Assembly (NCBI GenBank): GCA_944322745.1
Contig: CALUPV010000003.1
Coordinates: 124,001 to 188,000 of the forward strand
DNA: 64,000 nucleotides
From: Candidatus Gastranaerophilales bacterium
Lineage (GTDB): Bacteria > Cyanobacteriota > Vampirovibrionia > Gastranaerophilales > Gastranaerophilaceae
Direction: 5' to 3'
Part shown: in pieces, positions 8,683-17,970 of the stretch
Position numbering within the stretch: position 1 is the stretch's first letter
How the letters are laid out: every line of letters starts with the position of its first letter
Made by a program: the position numbers and the translations under genes
Notes under the pieces: model-generated
What the model saw: the letters and a program-made list of their open reading frames with translations, nothing else
Database searches by the model: none
Told to the model about the DNA's origin: nothing

Positions 8683-11600
8683 ATGTATATAAAAGAATTA
8701 CAAGTCGATAACTTTAAATCGTTTGCAAATGATATTACAATTCCTTTTTTAAAAGGTTTTACTACAATATCGGGACCTAATGGTTCGGGTAAAAGTAATA
8801 TCATAGACAGTATTTTGTTTGCTCTTGGTCTTGCAAGTGCAAGGAATCTTCGTACTGAACAGCTTTCTGATTTTATTTCTACACATACAAAAAAGAATGA
8901 AGCTTTTGTTAAAGTAGTTTTTGAATCTGAAAATAGTGAAGAACAACCAATTACAGTTGCAAGAAAAATTAGAAAATCCTCTCAAGGCTTTAATAGTGTT
9001 TATTATTTAAATGACCAAGTCTCGACATTAACTGAAATTCATACTCAGTTGGAAAAATATCGTATTACACCCAACAGTTATAATGTTATGATGCAAGGTG
9101 ATGTTATGAGCATTACTAATTGTTCTACTGTTGAAAGACGTAAGATTATAGATGAAATCGCCGGTATTGCCGATTTTAACAGAAGAATAGAAAAGGCACA
9201 GGAAGAACTTTTGACTGTTGAAGAAAGAGTAGATAATGCAAATCTTATTTTGACAGAAATAGAATCTTCTATCGAGCGGTTGGCCCAAGAAAAAGAAACA
9301 GCTTTAAAATATCAAAAATTAAAAACTGAAAAATTTCAGTTAGAAAGTCAAATTACTACTGTTAAATATTTTGATATAAAAAGAAATTTGGAATTAGCTC
9401 ACCAAAATATTTTAGAGTTCAACAAAAAGAAAAAAGAAGAAGAAGGAAACTTAAAAAAATTAGAAGACAGTCTTTTAGAAATAAAGAAAAGATATTCTGA
9501 AATATCTGAATTAGTTAAAAATAACGGTGAAGCAGAACAAATAGAAACGAAGAAACAATTAGAAGAATTAAAAGGACAAATTTCTCGTAAAAATTTAGCT
9601 ATAAGTTCTGTTGAAAAGACTATTCATGATAATTTGAAAACAATTGAAAATTCTAAAAACGGAATCGAAAATCATAAAGAAAAGATTGAGAAAATCAATT
9701 TAAAAATTGAAGAAAAAAAAGCTGAAATTGTAGAAATTGAAAATAATATAAAAATTCAAGAGGCTGAATTAACAAAAATTTTAGAAGAAGTTTCGGGCTT
9801 AAACAAAAATGCAGATAAGCAAATTGAAGAGAGAAACAATTTAAAAAAAGAACTTGAAAAATTAAAAGAAGAAGAATGGAATATAAAATCAGAAACAATT
9901 CCTTTAGAAACAGAACTTGCAACAACGAAAAAAGATGTTGAAAATGCAAAAAAATCATTAAATGAATTAACAAATTTCAAAACTAATTTTAAAGATAATC
10001 AAGATAAGTTGCTGCTTCAGATTGAAGAATTAACAAAAGAACAGGCTGATTATAAGTTGGCACAAGAAAATATTATGTATAATTTGGATAAAAACAAGAA
10101 TGAAATGTTTGACTTATTACATGATATTCAAGTTGCTCAAGGGAAAATAGCAGTAATAGAGGCGAAAAAGAATGCTTATGAAGAAGTTAATTTAGGAAGA
10201 GCAATTGACTCGATTTTAAAAGCAAAGATTCGAGGAGTTCATGCTCCTTTATTACAGCTAGGAAGTGTTGATAAAGAATATTCTGAAGCACTTGAAGTTG
10301 CAATGGGCGGCAGAATGAAAAATATTGTTGTTGATGATGAAGATGTTGCTCGTGTTTGTATTGATTATTTAAAGTCAGCAAGGGCAGGGAGTGCAACATT
10401 TCTTCCTTTAAACAGAATGAAAAAAGCACCTTCAAGTCTTAGAATACCCAAGGAAAAAGGCGTTGTAGATTATGCTATTAATCTTATAGATTTTGATGAT
10501 AAATATTTAGATGCATTTTTCTATGCACTTGGGGATACTTTGATTGTTGAAAATTATGACAGTGCAAAAAGGCTGATAGGTAAGTATAGATTAGTTACAC
10601 TTGATGGAAGTTTGTTTGAGAAATCAGGTGCAATAACTGGTGGTGACAGGCGTGATACCGGTTTAAAATTCAGCCAAAATCAAGATGAAGAGTTGAACAA
10701 ATATAAAACTCGTTTTGCCGAACTTCAAAAACAATATTCTTCGCTTGAAAATGCCAGAAAAGAATTAGAAGTAAAACAAGAAAAAATCAGACAAAATTAT
10801 TCTAATACAATGACAGCATTAAATAGTGCAAAGATTGAATTGAATAATCTAAATAATAATTCTAAAAATAATGAAGACAAAATAGAAGAATATAAAAATA
10901 TTATTAAAGAGAATGAACCTAAAATACAAAATATAGAAAAGAAACTTGAAAAATATGAAGAAAAGTTAGTTGATTTAAATGATAAAATGCTTGTTCTTCA
11001 AGATAAAATTGCAGAAATTGAAAGTAAAATGACAGAAGGTGAACTCAAAAAACTTAAAGAGATGACTGCTGCAATTGAAAATCAAATAAAAGATTACCAA
11101 AATAAAATTTTAAAATGTAATAACGAAATTAATGAAGCAAATAGAGATATAGATTTTAATAAAGAATTAATTAAAGCAAAAGAGGAACAAATTCAAAGAC
11201 TTATTAAAGATAATGAAACAGCAGCTCAAGATAAGATTAAGTTTGCTGAAGAGATTAAAGAAATTGAAGTAAAAGCTTTAGAATTAGAAGAAAAAATAAA
11301 ATCTTTAGGTGAAAAACTTCTTCAACTTCAAAAGCAAAGAGATTTGGTACAAGAAGAACTTCTCAGTGCAGAAACTCAAAAAAATAAAATTACTAATGAA
11401 ATTGAAAAAATAGGTGAGCAAGTTGAAGCATTCAAAGCAAGAAGAAGAGAACTTGAACCTCAACTCGAAGAAATAAGAACAGAATTAAAAGCTAATGAAG
11501 TTGATATAAATGCATTAGTTCCTACTGAAATTTCTACAGAAGAAATAACAACTAAAATCCAACGTTTACAAAAAAAGATGGAAGAAATGGAACCGGTCAA

Positions 11601-12180
11601 TATGCTTGCTATTCAAGCATATGATGAAGTTAAGGCAAGACAAGAAGAGAAAAAAGAACAAATAGCTGTCTTAACCAATGAGCGTAAACAAATTCTTGAA
11701 AAAATGAACGGATATGAGCAGATTAAAAAAGAAACGTTCATGAAAACATATAATAATATTAATGAGAATTTTAAAGATATATTTGCCAAATTATCTGAAG
11801 GTGAAGGAACTTTAATGTTAGAGAATCCGGAAAATCCTTTTGAAGGAGGTTTAACAATTGAAGCTCAACCAAGAGATAAGAAAAAACAAAAACTCGGTGC
11901 TATGTCAGGTGGTGAAAAATCACTAACTGCTTTAGCATTAGTTTTTGCAATACAAAAATATCTTCCGGCGCCATTTTATGCGTTAGATGAAGTTGATGCT
12001 AATTTGGATGGAATAAATGTAGAGCGTTTAGCTGAAATTATTCAACAACAAGCAAAAAATACGCAATTTATAGTAGTTAGTCACAGAAAACCTATGATAG
12101 AATCAGCTAATAGGACAATAGGTGTAACTCAAAAAGAGCATGGAAAAACTCGGGTAACCGGAGTTAAATTTAGGGACTAA
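8683..12180 (+). CDS. smc: chromosome segregation protein SMC
   Basis: 1165 residues, full length for bacterial SMC. Walker A GPNGSGKS at 31-38; long coiled coil about 165-490; hinge about 500-660 with GG pairs (MGGRMKN, ITGG); return coiled coil; ABC signature LGAMSGGEKS and Walker B/D-loop YALDEVDANLD near the C-terminus. SMC dimers with ScpA/ScpB extrude DNA loops to compact and segregate the chromosome. It is directly followed by scpA and scpB in one operon. The start is supported by the family N-terminus (MYIKELQVDNFKSF); no clear ribosome binding site is seen. Confidence 0.97.
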   Translation: MYIKELQVDNFKSFANDITIPFLKGFTTISGPNGSGKSNIIDSILFALGLASARNLRTEQLSDFISTHTKKNEAFVKVVFESENSEEQPITVARKIRKSSQGFNSVYYLNDQVSTLTEIHTQLEKYRITPNSYNVMMQGDVMSITNCSTVERRKIIDEIAGIADFNRRIEKAQEELLTVEERVDNANLILTEIESSIERLAQEKETALKYQKLKTEKFQLESQITTVKYFDIKRNLELAHQNILEFNKKKKEEEGNLKKLEDSLLEIKKRYSEISELVKNNGEAEQIETKKQLEELKGQISRKNLAISSVEKTIHDNLKTIENSKNGIENHKEKIEKINLKIEEKKAEIVEIENNIKIQEAELTKILEEVSGLNKNADKQIEERNNLKKELEKLKEEEWNIKSETIPLETELATTKKDVENAKKSLNELTNFKTNFKDNQDKLLLQIEELTKEQADYKLAQENIMYNLDKNKNEMFDLLHDIQVAQGKIAVIEAKKNAYEEVNLGRAIDSILKAKIRGVHAPLLQLGSVDKEYSEALEVAMGGRMKNIVVDDEDVARVCIDYLKSARAGSATFLPLNRMKKAPSSLRIPKEKGVVDYAINLIDFDDKYLDAFFYALGDTLIVENYDSAKRLIGKYRLVTLDGSLFEKSGAITGGDRRDTGLKFSQNQDEELNKYKTRFAELQKQYSSLENARKELEVKQEKIRQNYSNTMTALNSAKIELNNLNNNSKNNEDKIEEYKNIIKENEPKIQNIEKKLEKYEEKLVDLNDKMLVLQDKIAEIESKMTEGELKKLKEMTAAIENQIKDYQNKILKCNNEINEANRDIDFNKELIKAKEEQIQRLIKDNETAAQDKIKFAEEIKEIEVKALELEEKIKSLGEKLLQLQKQRDLVQEELLSAETQKNKITNEIEKIGEQVEAFKARRRELEPQLEEIRTELKANEVDINALVPTEISTEEITTKIQRLQKKMEEMEPVNMLAIQAYDEVKARQEEKKEQIAVLTNERKQILEKMNGYEQIKKETFMKTYNNINENFKDIFAKLSEGEGTLMLENPENPFEGGLTIEAQPRDKKKQKLGAMSGGEKSLTALALVFAIQKYLPAPFYALDEVDANLDGINVERLAEIIQQQAKNTQFIVVSHRKPMIESANRTIGVTQKEHGKTRVTGVKFRD

Positions 12181-12184
12181 GTAA

Positions 12185-13060
12185 ATGTTAAATCCAAAGG
12201 ATACAGATAATTTTTATATGCAGACTACAACTGAATCTTATACAAAAGATTTGGGGTTTAGTCCTGATTCTATTTTAGATTCACCGTCTGATGAATTGGA
12301 TGGTATAGAAGTATTGGTTCAAATGGCAAAACAGGGGAAAATAGACCCTTGGAATATTGATATAGCTGATATTGCCGATAAATATATGCTTCATATTGCA
12401 GAAAGTAAATCAAATAATTTACGAGTTACAGGTAGGGCATTATTTTTTCTTGCTGTTTTATTGAAATTAAAATCTAATATTCTGGTAGGGATTGACCCAA
12501 TGCAGTTTGAAATGCAAAATGAGATAAATCCAGAATATGATGAAAATGATGATTCAAGATTTTCTGATGACTTGTATTACCAAGACTATTATCCTGATAA
12601 TGTTATTCCTATAGAGGATATTATTCAAAGAAGAACAAGTGTTAAGTTAAACAGAAATAGAATAGTTACATTAAAAGATTTAATAAGACAGTTAGAATTT
12701 TATGAGCAGCTTGATAAAAAGCAGGCTGTAAAAAACTCTTTAGAAAGAGCTAAAAGAAGAGTTCGTAATTATGCAAACATGTCAGCTGATGATATTATTA
12801 ACTTGGCACATGAAGAATATATTGAAAATAGTGTAAAAATATTACACGAAAATCTTATAAAGATTTTTGAAAAAGAAGAGAAAGTTGAATTAAACACATT
12901 AACATTGTTAGGTTTAGATAAAATTTCAGCATATATTGCTTTATTGTTTTTAACTGCAGAAAGTGAATTTGACTTAGAGCAGGAAGAGTTTTATTCTGAT
13001 TTATATGTGGTTAAAGGAAAAGCTCCAACAACTGATGTTGAAGAAAAACAGACGGCATAG
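12185..13060 (+). CDS. scpA: segregation and condensation protein A
   Basis: 291 residues. The kleisin subunit that bridges the SMC heads. The family core is visible from about residue 35 (DGIEVLVQMAKQGKIDPWNIDIADIADKY, with the hallmark ID-P-x-x-I-x-I) and a C-terminal winged-helix (LNTLTLLGLDKISAYIALLFLTA). An acidic, Tyr/Asp-rich linker (about 115-145) and an extra N-terminal 30 residues are larger than in Bacillus ScpA. It lies 4 bases after smc and 9 before scpB. Confidence 0.92.
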   Translation: MLNPKDTDNFYMQTTTESYTKDLGFSPDSILDSPSDELDGIEVLVQMAKQGKIDPWNIDIADIADKYMLHIAESKSNNLRVTGRALFFLAVLLKLKSNILVGIDPMQFEMQNEINPEYDENDDSRFSDDLYYQDYYPDNVIPIEDIIQRRTSVKLNRNRIVTLKDLIRQLEFYEQLDKKQAVKNSLERAKRRVRNYANMSADDIINLAHEEYIENSVKILHENLIKIFEKEEKVELNTLTLLGLDKISAYIALLFLTAESEFDLEQEEFYSDLYVVKGKAPTTDVEEKQTA

Positions 13061-13069
13061 GCGGTTAGT

Positions 13070-13588
13070 ATGGATTTAAAATCAAGAATTGAAGCTGTAT
13101 TATTTGTAACAGGCAGAGCTGTTAAGTTAGACGAAATAGCTAAGATTCTTGATGTTGAAGAGCAGGAAGTTGAAGATGCTATGCTTTCTTTAATTGTTGA
13201 TTATTCTTCCAGAGAAGGTGCTTTAGAAATTGATGATGAAAATGGGTATATAATACAAGTAAAAGATGAATATATGGATATTGTTGAAAAACTTTGTCCT
13301 GTTGATATTTCAAATGCTGTGCTTAAAACATTAACAGTTATTGCATTGAAAGAGCCTATAAGACAAGCTGAATTAAAAGAACTAAGAGGTTCAACCGCAT
13401 ATGAACATGTTACAGAACTTGTTGAAAAGGGTTTAATAAGCAGAAAGCGTGATAAAAACGGTCGTTCTTATAATTTAAAAACAACACCTAAATTTGCAGA
13501 ATATTTTAAGTTAAAAGGTAATTCAGAAATATTATCTAAAATGGATACAAATAGATTATCTGAGTTGTTGGAATTAAATAAACAATAA
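13070..13588 (+). CDS. scpB: segregation and condensation protein B
   Basis: 172 residues, with two winged-helix repeats as usual for ScpB: N-terminal KSRIEAVLFVTGRAV...EIAKILDV and a second one with LKTLTVIALKEPIRQAEL and RGS-x-AYEHV, LVEKGLI. It dimerises and binds the ScpA middle region in the SMC condensin. GGCGG precedes the ATG. The next gene (13604) follows after 15 bases and may share the transcript. Confidence 0.92.
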   Translation: MDLKSRIEAVLFVTGRAVKLDEIAKILDVEEQEVEDAMLSLIVDYSSREGALEIDDENGYIIQVKDEYMDIVEKLCPVDISNAVLKTLTVIALKEPIRQAELKELRGSTAYEHVTELVEKGLISRKRDKNGRSYNLKTTPKFAEYFKLKGNSEILSKMDTNRLSELLELNKQ

Positions 13589-13603
13589 GGAAAAGGAGAA
13601 TAT

Positions 13604-15145
13604 ATGAATTCTACACAATACAAAGCCAAACAGAATAGGAATATGAAAACTTCTTTATTAGTATTTGGAGTTATATTAATTTTGGTTTTGGGAATTTATT
13701 TTTATGTGAAAAATATAATGCCTGATCAAATGTTTAATCAAGGTAAAAAATATTTAGAAGTTGGTCAATATGATAAAGCATTGCGTATGTTTAATCTTGT
13801 AGCAGATGCTAAACCTTATGATTCTGAGCCTGTTTATTATCAAGCGCTTGCAATTTCTAAATTGCCGCCTACATATGAAAATCAAAAACAATTGTATGAT
13901 ATTGCTCAATTAGAGGATTGTGATGAAGCAAGTCAATTAGCTGATACAATCTTAATGAATATGCGTAAACAGCTTGATTCTCAAGTTGGTCCTAATTATA
14001 TTGATAATGTTTTATATGAGGATTCACTTATAAGATGGAATATATCTTCTCCAATTACATATTCTATCTTTGCTGATCCAAGTGTTTCAAAAGATAATAT
14101 TAATGCAGTAAAAGAAGCTTTTTTGGATTGGCAATCCGTAACTAACGGTGTTATTAAATTCAAAGAAACCCAAGGTAATAAGAATGCAAATATATGTATA
14201 AATTTTATTGATGATATATCTTTGAAAGATACATATGAACCAAATAAAGTTGGTAAAACTATTCCATCAACAAATAATGAAAAACTTCAAAAAATGGATA
14301 TTTATCTTAGAAAAGTTAATCCAAGTGAGCAAAACTACAATAAAGACCAATTTTATACTGTTGCTTTGCATGAAATTGGTCATGCATTAGGTCTTGGCGG
14401 ACATAGTGCTGATCCTAATGATGTTATGTATTATACCGGTGATTATATAGATGAAACGACAGTTAAAAAAGATATAACAAAAAGAGATATAAATACTCTT
14501 AATTTATTATATAAAATGGTTCCGGATATAATTGATAAGCCTATTAATCCGAATGAATATAATAATTTGTTCTATCACGAGATCTTAACTACATACCCCG
14601 GTGAAAATTTTGAACTTGAAACAAAAAGATTATTGGCTGAATTGCAAAAGGATAGAAAAAATATCATTGTTTGGGTTGATTTAGCTATTAATTATGCTTT
14701 CAAGAAACAATATGCACGTTCTAATTATGTTCTGTATAATGTACTTCCTTTAGTAGAAACAGATGTACAAAATCAACATGTAATTTTATATAATTTAGCT
14801 GTTAATTATTATAAGATGAAAGATTACGAGAATTCTTCTAAATATCTATTAATTGCAGAAAATTTGAAATCTGATTTAGATACTCAGATTTTAAGTACAT
14901 TTTTAGATGTTAGATTTGGAAGATTAGAATTAGCTAAAAAGAAGTTAAGAATATTAATTCAACAATATCCTGATAATATCGAGGTTGCTCTTAAACTTGC
15001 TGAGGTCTATCATATAGAAAAAGACAAAAAAATGGAAAAAGAAGTTATTAATAGTTTGATTAAACGAAATCCCCAAGCGGCAAGAGATAGAAGAGTGCTG
15101 AAGTATAATGCAAAAAATAATAAGTACCAAACAACTAAAAAGTAG
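13604..15145 (+). CDS. membrane-anchored TPR / matrixin-like metalloprotease
   Basis: 513 residues. An N-terminal transmembrane anchor (about 17-36) is followed by a TPR-like unit (about 43-75), a metzincin-type protease domain (about 145-290) and C-terminal TPR-like repeats (about 340-490). The zinc motif is HEIGHALGLGGHS with His256, Glu257, His260 and His267, plus a Met-turn candidate VMYY at about 274-277, so it looks catalytically competent. The single N-terminal helix predicts an extracytoplasmic protease tethered to the inner membrane. AAAGGAG precedes the ATG. A second protein of the same kind is at 54756. Substrate unknown. It ends 10 bases inside the 3' end of rimO on the other strand. 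Confidence 0.85.
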   Translation: MNSTQYKAKQNRNMKTSLLVFGVILILVLGIYFYVKNIMPDQMFNQGKKYLEVGQYDKALRMFNLVADAKPYDSEPVYYQALAISKLPPTYENQKQLYDIAQLEDCDEASQLADTILMNMRKQLDSQVGPNYIDNVLYEDSLIRWNISSPITYSIFADPSVSKDNINAVKEAFLDWQSVTNGVIKFKETQGNKNANICINFIDDISLKDTYEPNKVGKTIPSTNNEKLQKMDIYLRKVNPSEQNYNKDQFYTVALHEIGHALGLGGHSADPNDVMYYTGDYIDETTVKKDITKRDINTLNLLYKMVPDIIDKPINPNEYNNLFYHEILTTYPGENFELETKRLLAELQKDRKNIIVWVDLAINYAFKKQYARSNYVLYNVLPLVETDVQNQHVILYNLAVNYYKMKDYENSSKYLLIAENLKSDLDTQILSTFLDVRFGRLELAKKKLRILIQQYPDNIEVALKLAEVYHIEKDKKMEKEVINSLIKRNPQAARDRRVLKYNAKNNKYQTTKK

Positions 15146-16439
15146 AAACTAAATCATATTCAATAGCTCCTGTTATTTTTACGGTGATTATATCACCTGG
15201 TGTAACAGGAGTTTTTGTATCAATAAATACTAATCCATCAACTTCCGGTGCGTCTTTATATGTTCTTCCTACTACCATGCCGTCTGAATTAATTGCTTCT
15301 ATTATGCAGTCAATTTTCTTGCCGATTAGTTTATGATTTATTTCTTTAGATACTTTTTGTTGTAATTCCATTAGTTGCTTTTTTCTTTGCTTTTTTATTT
15401 TAGCAGGTATTTGGGGTCTTAGTTTATAAGCTTTTGTATTCTTTTCACGTGAAAATTCAAATACGCCAAGTTTATCTATTTTCATTTCTTTTATGAAATT
15501 ATATAATTCCTGAAAATCTTCTTCTGTTTCTCCTGGGTAGCCTACAATGAATGTTGTTCTTATAGCAACAGATGGTATGAGTTTTCGTATTTTCTTTATT
15601 AATTTTTTATTATCTATAACAGGTCTATTCATTGCCTCAAGCATGTTTTGACTTACATGTTGAAGCGGAATATCAATGTATTTAACAACTTTATCCAGTT
15701 TATTAATTGTTTCTAAAAGTTCATCTGTTATAAATGACGGATATGTATACATAATACGTATCCAACTTAATTCTTCTATTTTATTTAGTTCAATTAACAG
15801 TTCTTTTAATGATGGTTTTCCATATATATCTTTGCCATAGCTGGTTGTATCTTGGGCAATTAAGACTATTTCGTTTACGCCTTTCTGGGCAAGCTCTTTT
15901 GCTTCTTTAACAATATTTTCTATTTTTCTTGATTTATATGGACCTCTTAATTGCGGAATTATACAGTATCCACAATTAAAGTTGCAGCCTTCAGCTATTT
16001 TGATATATGAACTTGCTCCCATTGTAATTTGTTGACGTTTTACATCTTCGGGATAGTTATATTCAGGATTTTCATTTACTTCATATCTTGTTTTTTTGTC
16101 TTTTGTAATCTTTTTTATTACATCAACAATTTTATCTATATCTGATGTTCCTAAAAAAGCTAATGCTTCAGGAATTAATTCTTGTAATTCCTTTTTATGT
16201 TTTTGGGGCAGACATCCGGTTATAACTATTTTTTTACCTGCGTTTATCATATCAAATATTGATTTTACTGATTCTTTTTCTGCATCATTTATGAATGAAC
16301 AAGTATTAATGATTACAATATCTGCTTTTGTTTCATCAAGAGTTATTTTATATCCGTTTTGGATTAATTTCCCAAGCATTAGTTCAGAGTCAACTAAATT
16401 TTTTGCGCACCCGTGATTTATTAAAGCAATCTGTCTCAT
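15135..16439 (-). CDS. rimO: ribosomal protein S12 methylthiotransferase
   Basis: 434 residues. A radical-SAM methylthiotransferase that modifies the conserved Asp of ribosomal protein S12. The N-terminal UPF0004 domain has Cys11, Cys47 and Cys76 (GCAKN, NTCSF, TGCLPQ) for the auxiliary cluster; the radical-SAM cluster is CNFNCGYC (Cys152, 156, 159); a TRAM domain ends the protein (about 370-434). GASSYIKIAEGC and GCAKNLVDSE favour RimO over MiaB. Its ATG overlaps the stop of the upstream glycosyltransferase gene by one base (TAATG), so they are co-transcribed. Confidence 0.95.
   Translation of the reverse strand: MRQIALINHGCAKNLVDSELMLGKLIQNGYKITLDETKADIVIINTCSFINDAEKESVKSIFDMINAGKKIVITGCLPQKHKKELQELIPEALAFLGTSDIDKIVDVIKKITKDKKTRYEVNENPEYNYPEDVKRQQITMGASSYIKIAEGCNFNCGYCIIPQLRGPYKSRKIENIVKEAKELAQKGVNEIVLIAQDTTSYGKDIYGKPSLKELLIELNKIEELSWIRIMYTYPSFITDELLETINKLDKVVKYIDIPLQHVSQNMLEAMNRPVIDNKKLIKKIRKLIPSVAIRTTFIVGYPGETEEDFQELYNFIKEMKIDKLGVFEFSREKNTKAYKLRPQIPAKIKKQRKKQLMELQQKVSKEINHKLIGKKIDCIIEAINSDGMVVGRTYKDAPEVDGLVFIDTKTPVTPGDIITVKITGAIEYDLVSTF
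15167..15216 (+). terminator. terminator embedded in the rimO 3' coding region
   Basis: Plus-strand CTCCTGTTA (15167-15175) pairs with TAACAGGAG (15203-15211), followed at once by TTTTT. A nested hairpin GGTGAT/ATCACC (15183-15197) sits in the loop. It lies just past the metalloprotease stop and inside the convergent rimO gene. Confidence 0.55.
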
Positions 16440-17959
16440 TATATTTTCTTTCTTTTAAATATTTTTATATCATTTTCTTGTTTAACTATATCGTAATCAT
16501 TAATAATCATCTCATGAAAATTTTGTGCGTAATCAATTCCGAAATAACGGCTTCCATATTCTATATTGTTAATTGGTAAAATTACGAAATATTCAGGTGG
16601 ATTTTCTTTGAAATAGTTGATTATTCTTTTCTCTCCGAATACGTCATTATAAAACAGAGGACTTAAATTATAATAAAAATCGTCTCCTTTTCTGTTTGTT
16701 ATAAAGTTTATAAAACAACCTTCAGGCAATACAACTGTTTTATCTGTATCTTTTGTATTATTAATAATGAAATCTGATACTTTTCTTATCGGTTCACCGT
16801 CTTTTTTAAAGGTATAAATATTTCCTTTATTCGTTTCAAGTAGATAATTTTTGTATTTAAGAGATGCAAAATCTTCTGCTGCAAAAAGAAGAATACAAGC
16901 GCTCAAAAATATGGGAATAAATTTTTCATAATATTTTGATATTAATATGATTAGAGCAAGTGAACATATTGGAAAAATGAAAATTCCCATATGATTTACA
17001 TTAAGGTAAAAGAAAGATTTTGCACTTGCTGTTATTGCGCATAATAACAATATAAAAAGAGGTTTATTTTCATATAACTTTTTAATATTAATAAAAAATA
17101 AAATTAAATTTATTAATGGAATAATACCGAATATTGCAAAGATTTTGTTTTGCAATATTAAATGCTTGATATATGAAAAATCAAAAAATACTCCTACTTT
17201 TAAGAAAAATATTTTTAAAGTAGGCGCATTTATAAGATTTTGAAATAATATAATTGTATCTTTTATTTGGTTGATATTAATTCCTTGTAAAAGGATATAC
17301 CCAAAACATATAAAAGGTGTCAAAATAAAACATCCTAAAGATTTAATTATGTTTTTTATTCCTATTGGTTTAACAAATATAAGTACATAAGCTAACACTA
17401 AAGGGTAGAAACTGAATTCGTATTTGTTTGTAATACTTATTCCTGCAAACAGGCATGATAAATATGCCATTTGGGCTTTCCCGTTTTTTATATATCTTAT
17501 GAGAAAAAGCACTGATATTAAAAATGAAGATAATGCATAAATTATTGCAAATGAATATGTCAGATTTGAATTATATAAAAATGTTGTAAAAACAAGAGAG
17601 AACATTATTAATATAGAGAATAAAAAACAAATATGTTTTTTTAAAAACTCTTTTGCAAGTAAATATAAAGTAATTATTATAATTAAAGAGTTGATTATGC
17701 CTGCAAAATATAAAGTATTTATTTTTTGTCCGAATAAAGATAGAAGAATAGCATTAAACTGATATGATAAAGGTCCGTAAATATTAAAAATATCTTTATA
17801 CAATACTTTTCCTTGCAATATTTGTTGAGGAATGTAGAATTCTCTGCCTGTATCAATCAGTAATAATCCTTGATGTAAAAAGAAAAATGGCAGAATTAAA
17901 CAAAATATAAGAATTAATAATAGAATAATTCCTTTATCACTTTTAATAAAATTTTGCAT
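16439..17959 (-). CDS. polytopic GT-C type glycosyltransferase
   Basis: 506 residues with about ten hydrophobic helices over the first 360 residues and a soluble C-terminal 140 residues. The first extracytoplasmic loop has DTGREFYIPQQILQGKVLYKD followed by NIYGPL, the Asp-Glu-containing loop and G-P pattern of GT39/GT83 (PMT/ArnT-like) enzymes that use lipid-linked sugars. It probably moves a sugar from a polyprenyl phosphate to a cell-surface acceptor on the outer face of the inner membrane; acceptor and sugar are unknown. AAAAGG precedes the ATG, 11 bases after mutS. Alternative: an oligosaccharide polymerase, less likely. Confidence 0.7.
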   Translation of the reverse strand: MQNFIKSDKGIILLLILIFCLILPFFFLHQGLLLIDTGREFYIPQQILQGKVLYKDIFNIYGPLSYQFNAILLSLFGQKINTLYFAGIINSLIIIITLYLLAKEFLKKHICFLFSILIMFSLVFTTFLYNSNLTYSFAIIYALSSFLISVLFLIRYIKNGKAQMAYLSCLFAGISITNKYEFSFYPLVLAYVLIFVKPIGIKNIIKSLGCFILTPFICFGYILLQGININQIKDTIILFQNLINAPTLKIFFLKVGVFFDFSYIKHLILQNKIFAIFGIIPLINLILFFINIKKLYENKPLFILLLCAITASAKSFFYLNVNHMGIFIFPICSLALIILISKYYEKFIPIFLSACILLFAAEDFASLKYKNYLLETNKGNIYTFKKDGEPIRKVSDFIINNTKDTDKTVVLPEGCFINFITNRKGDDFYYNLSPLFYNDVFGEKRIINYFKENPPEYFVILPINNIEYGSRYFGIDYAQNFHEMIINDYDIVKQENDIKIFKRKKI

Positions 17960-17970
17960 AATAAATCCTT

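Noticed and set aside
8749-10435. Minus-strand ORFs inside smc
   Set aside because: Antisense shadows of a coiled-coil gene (Leu/Phe repeats).
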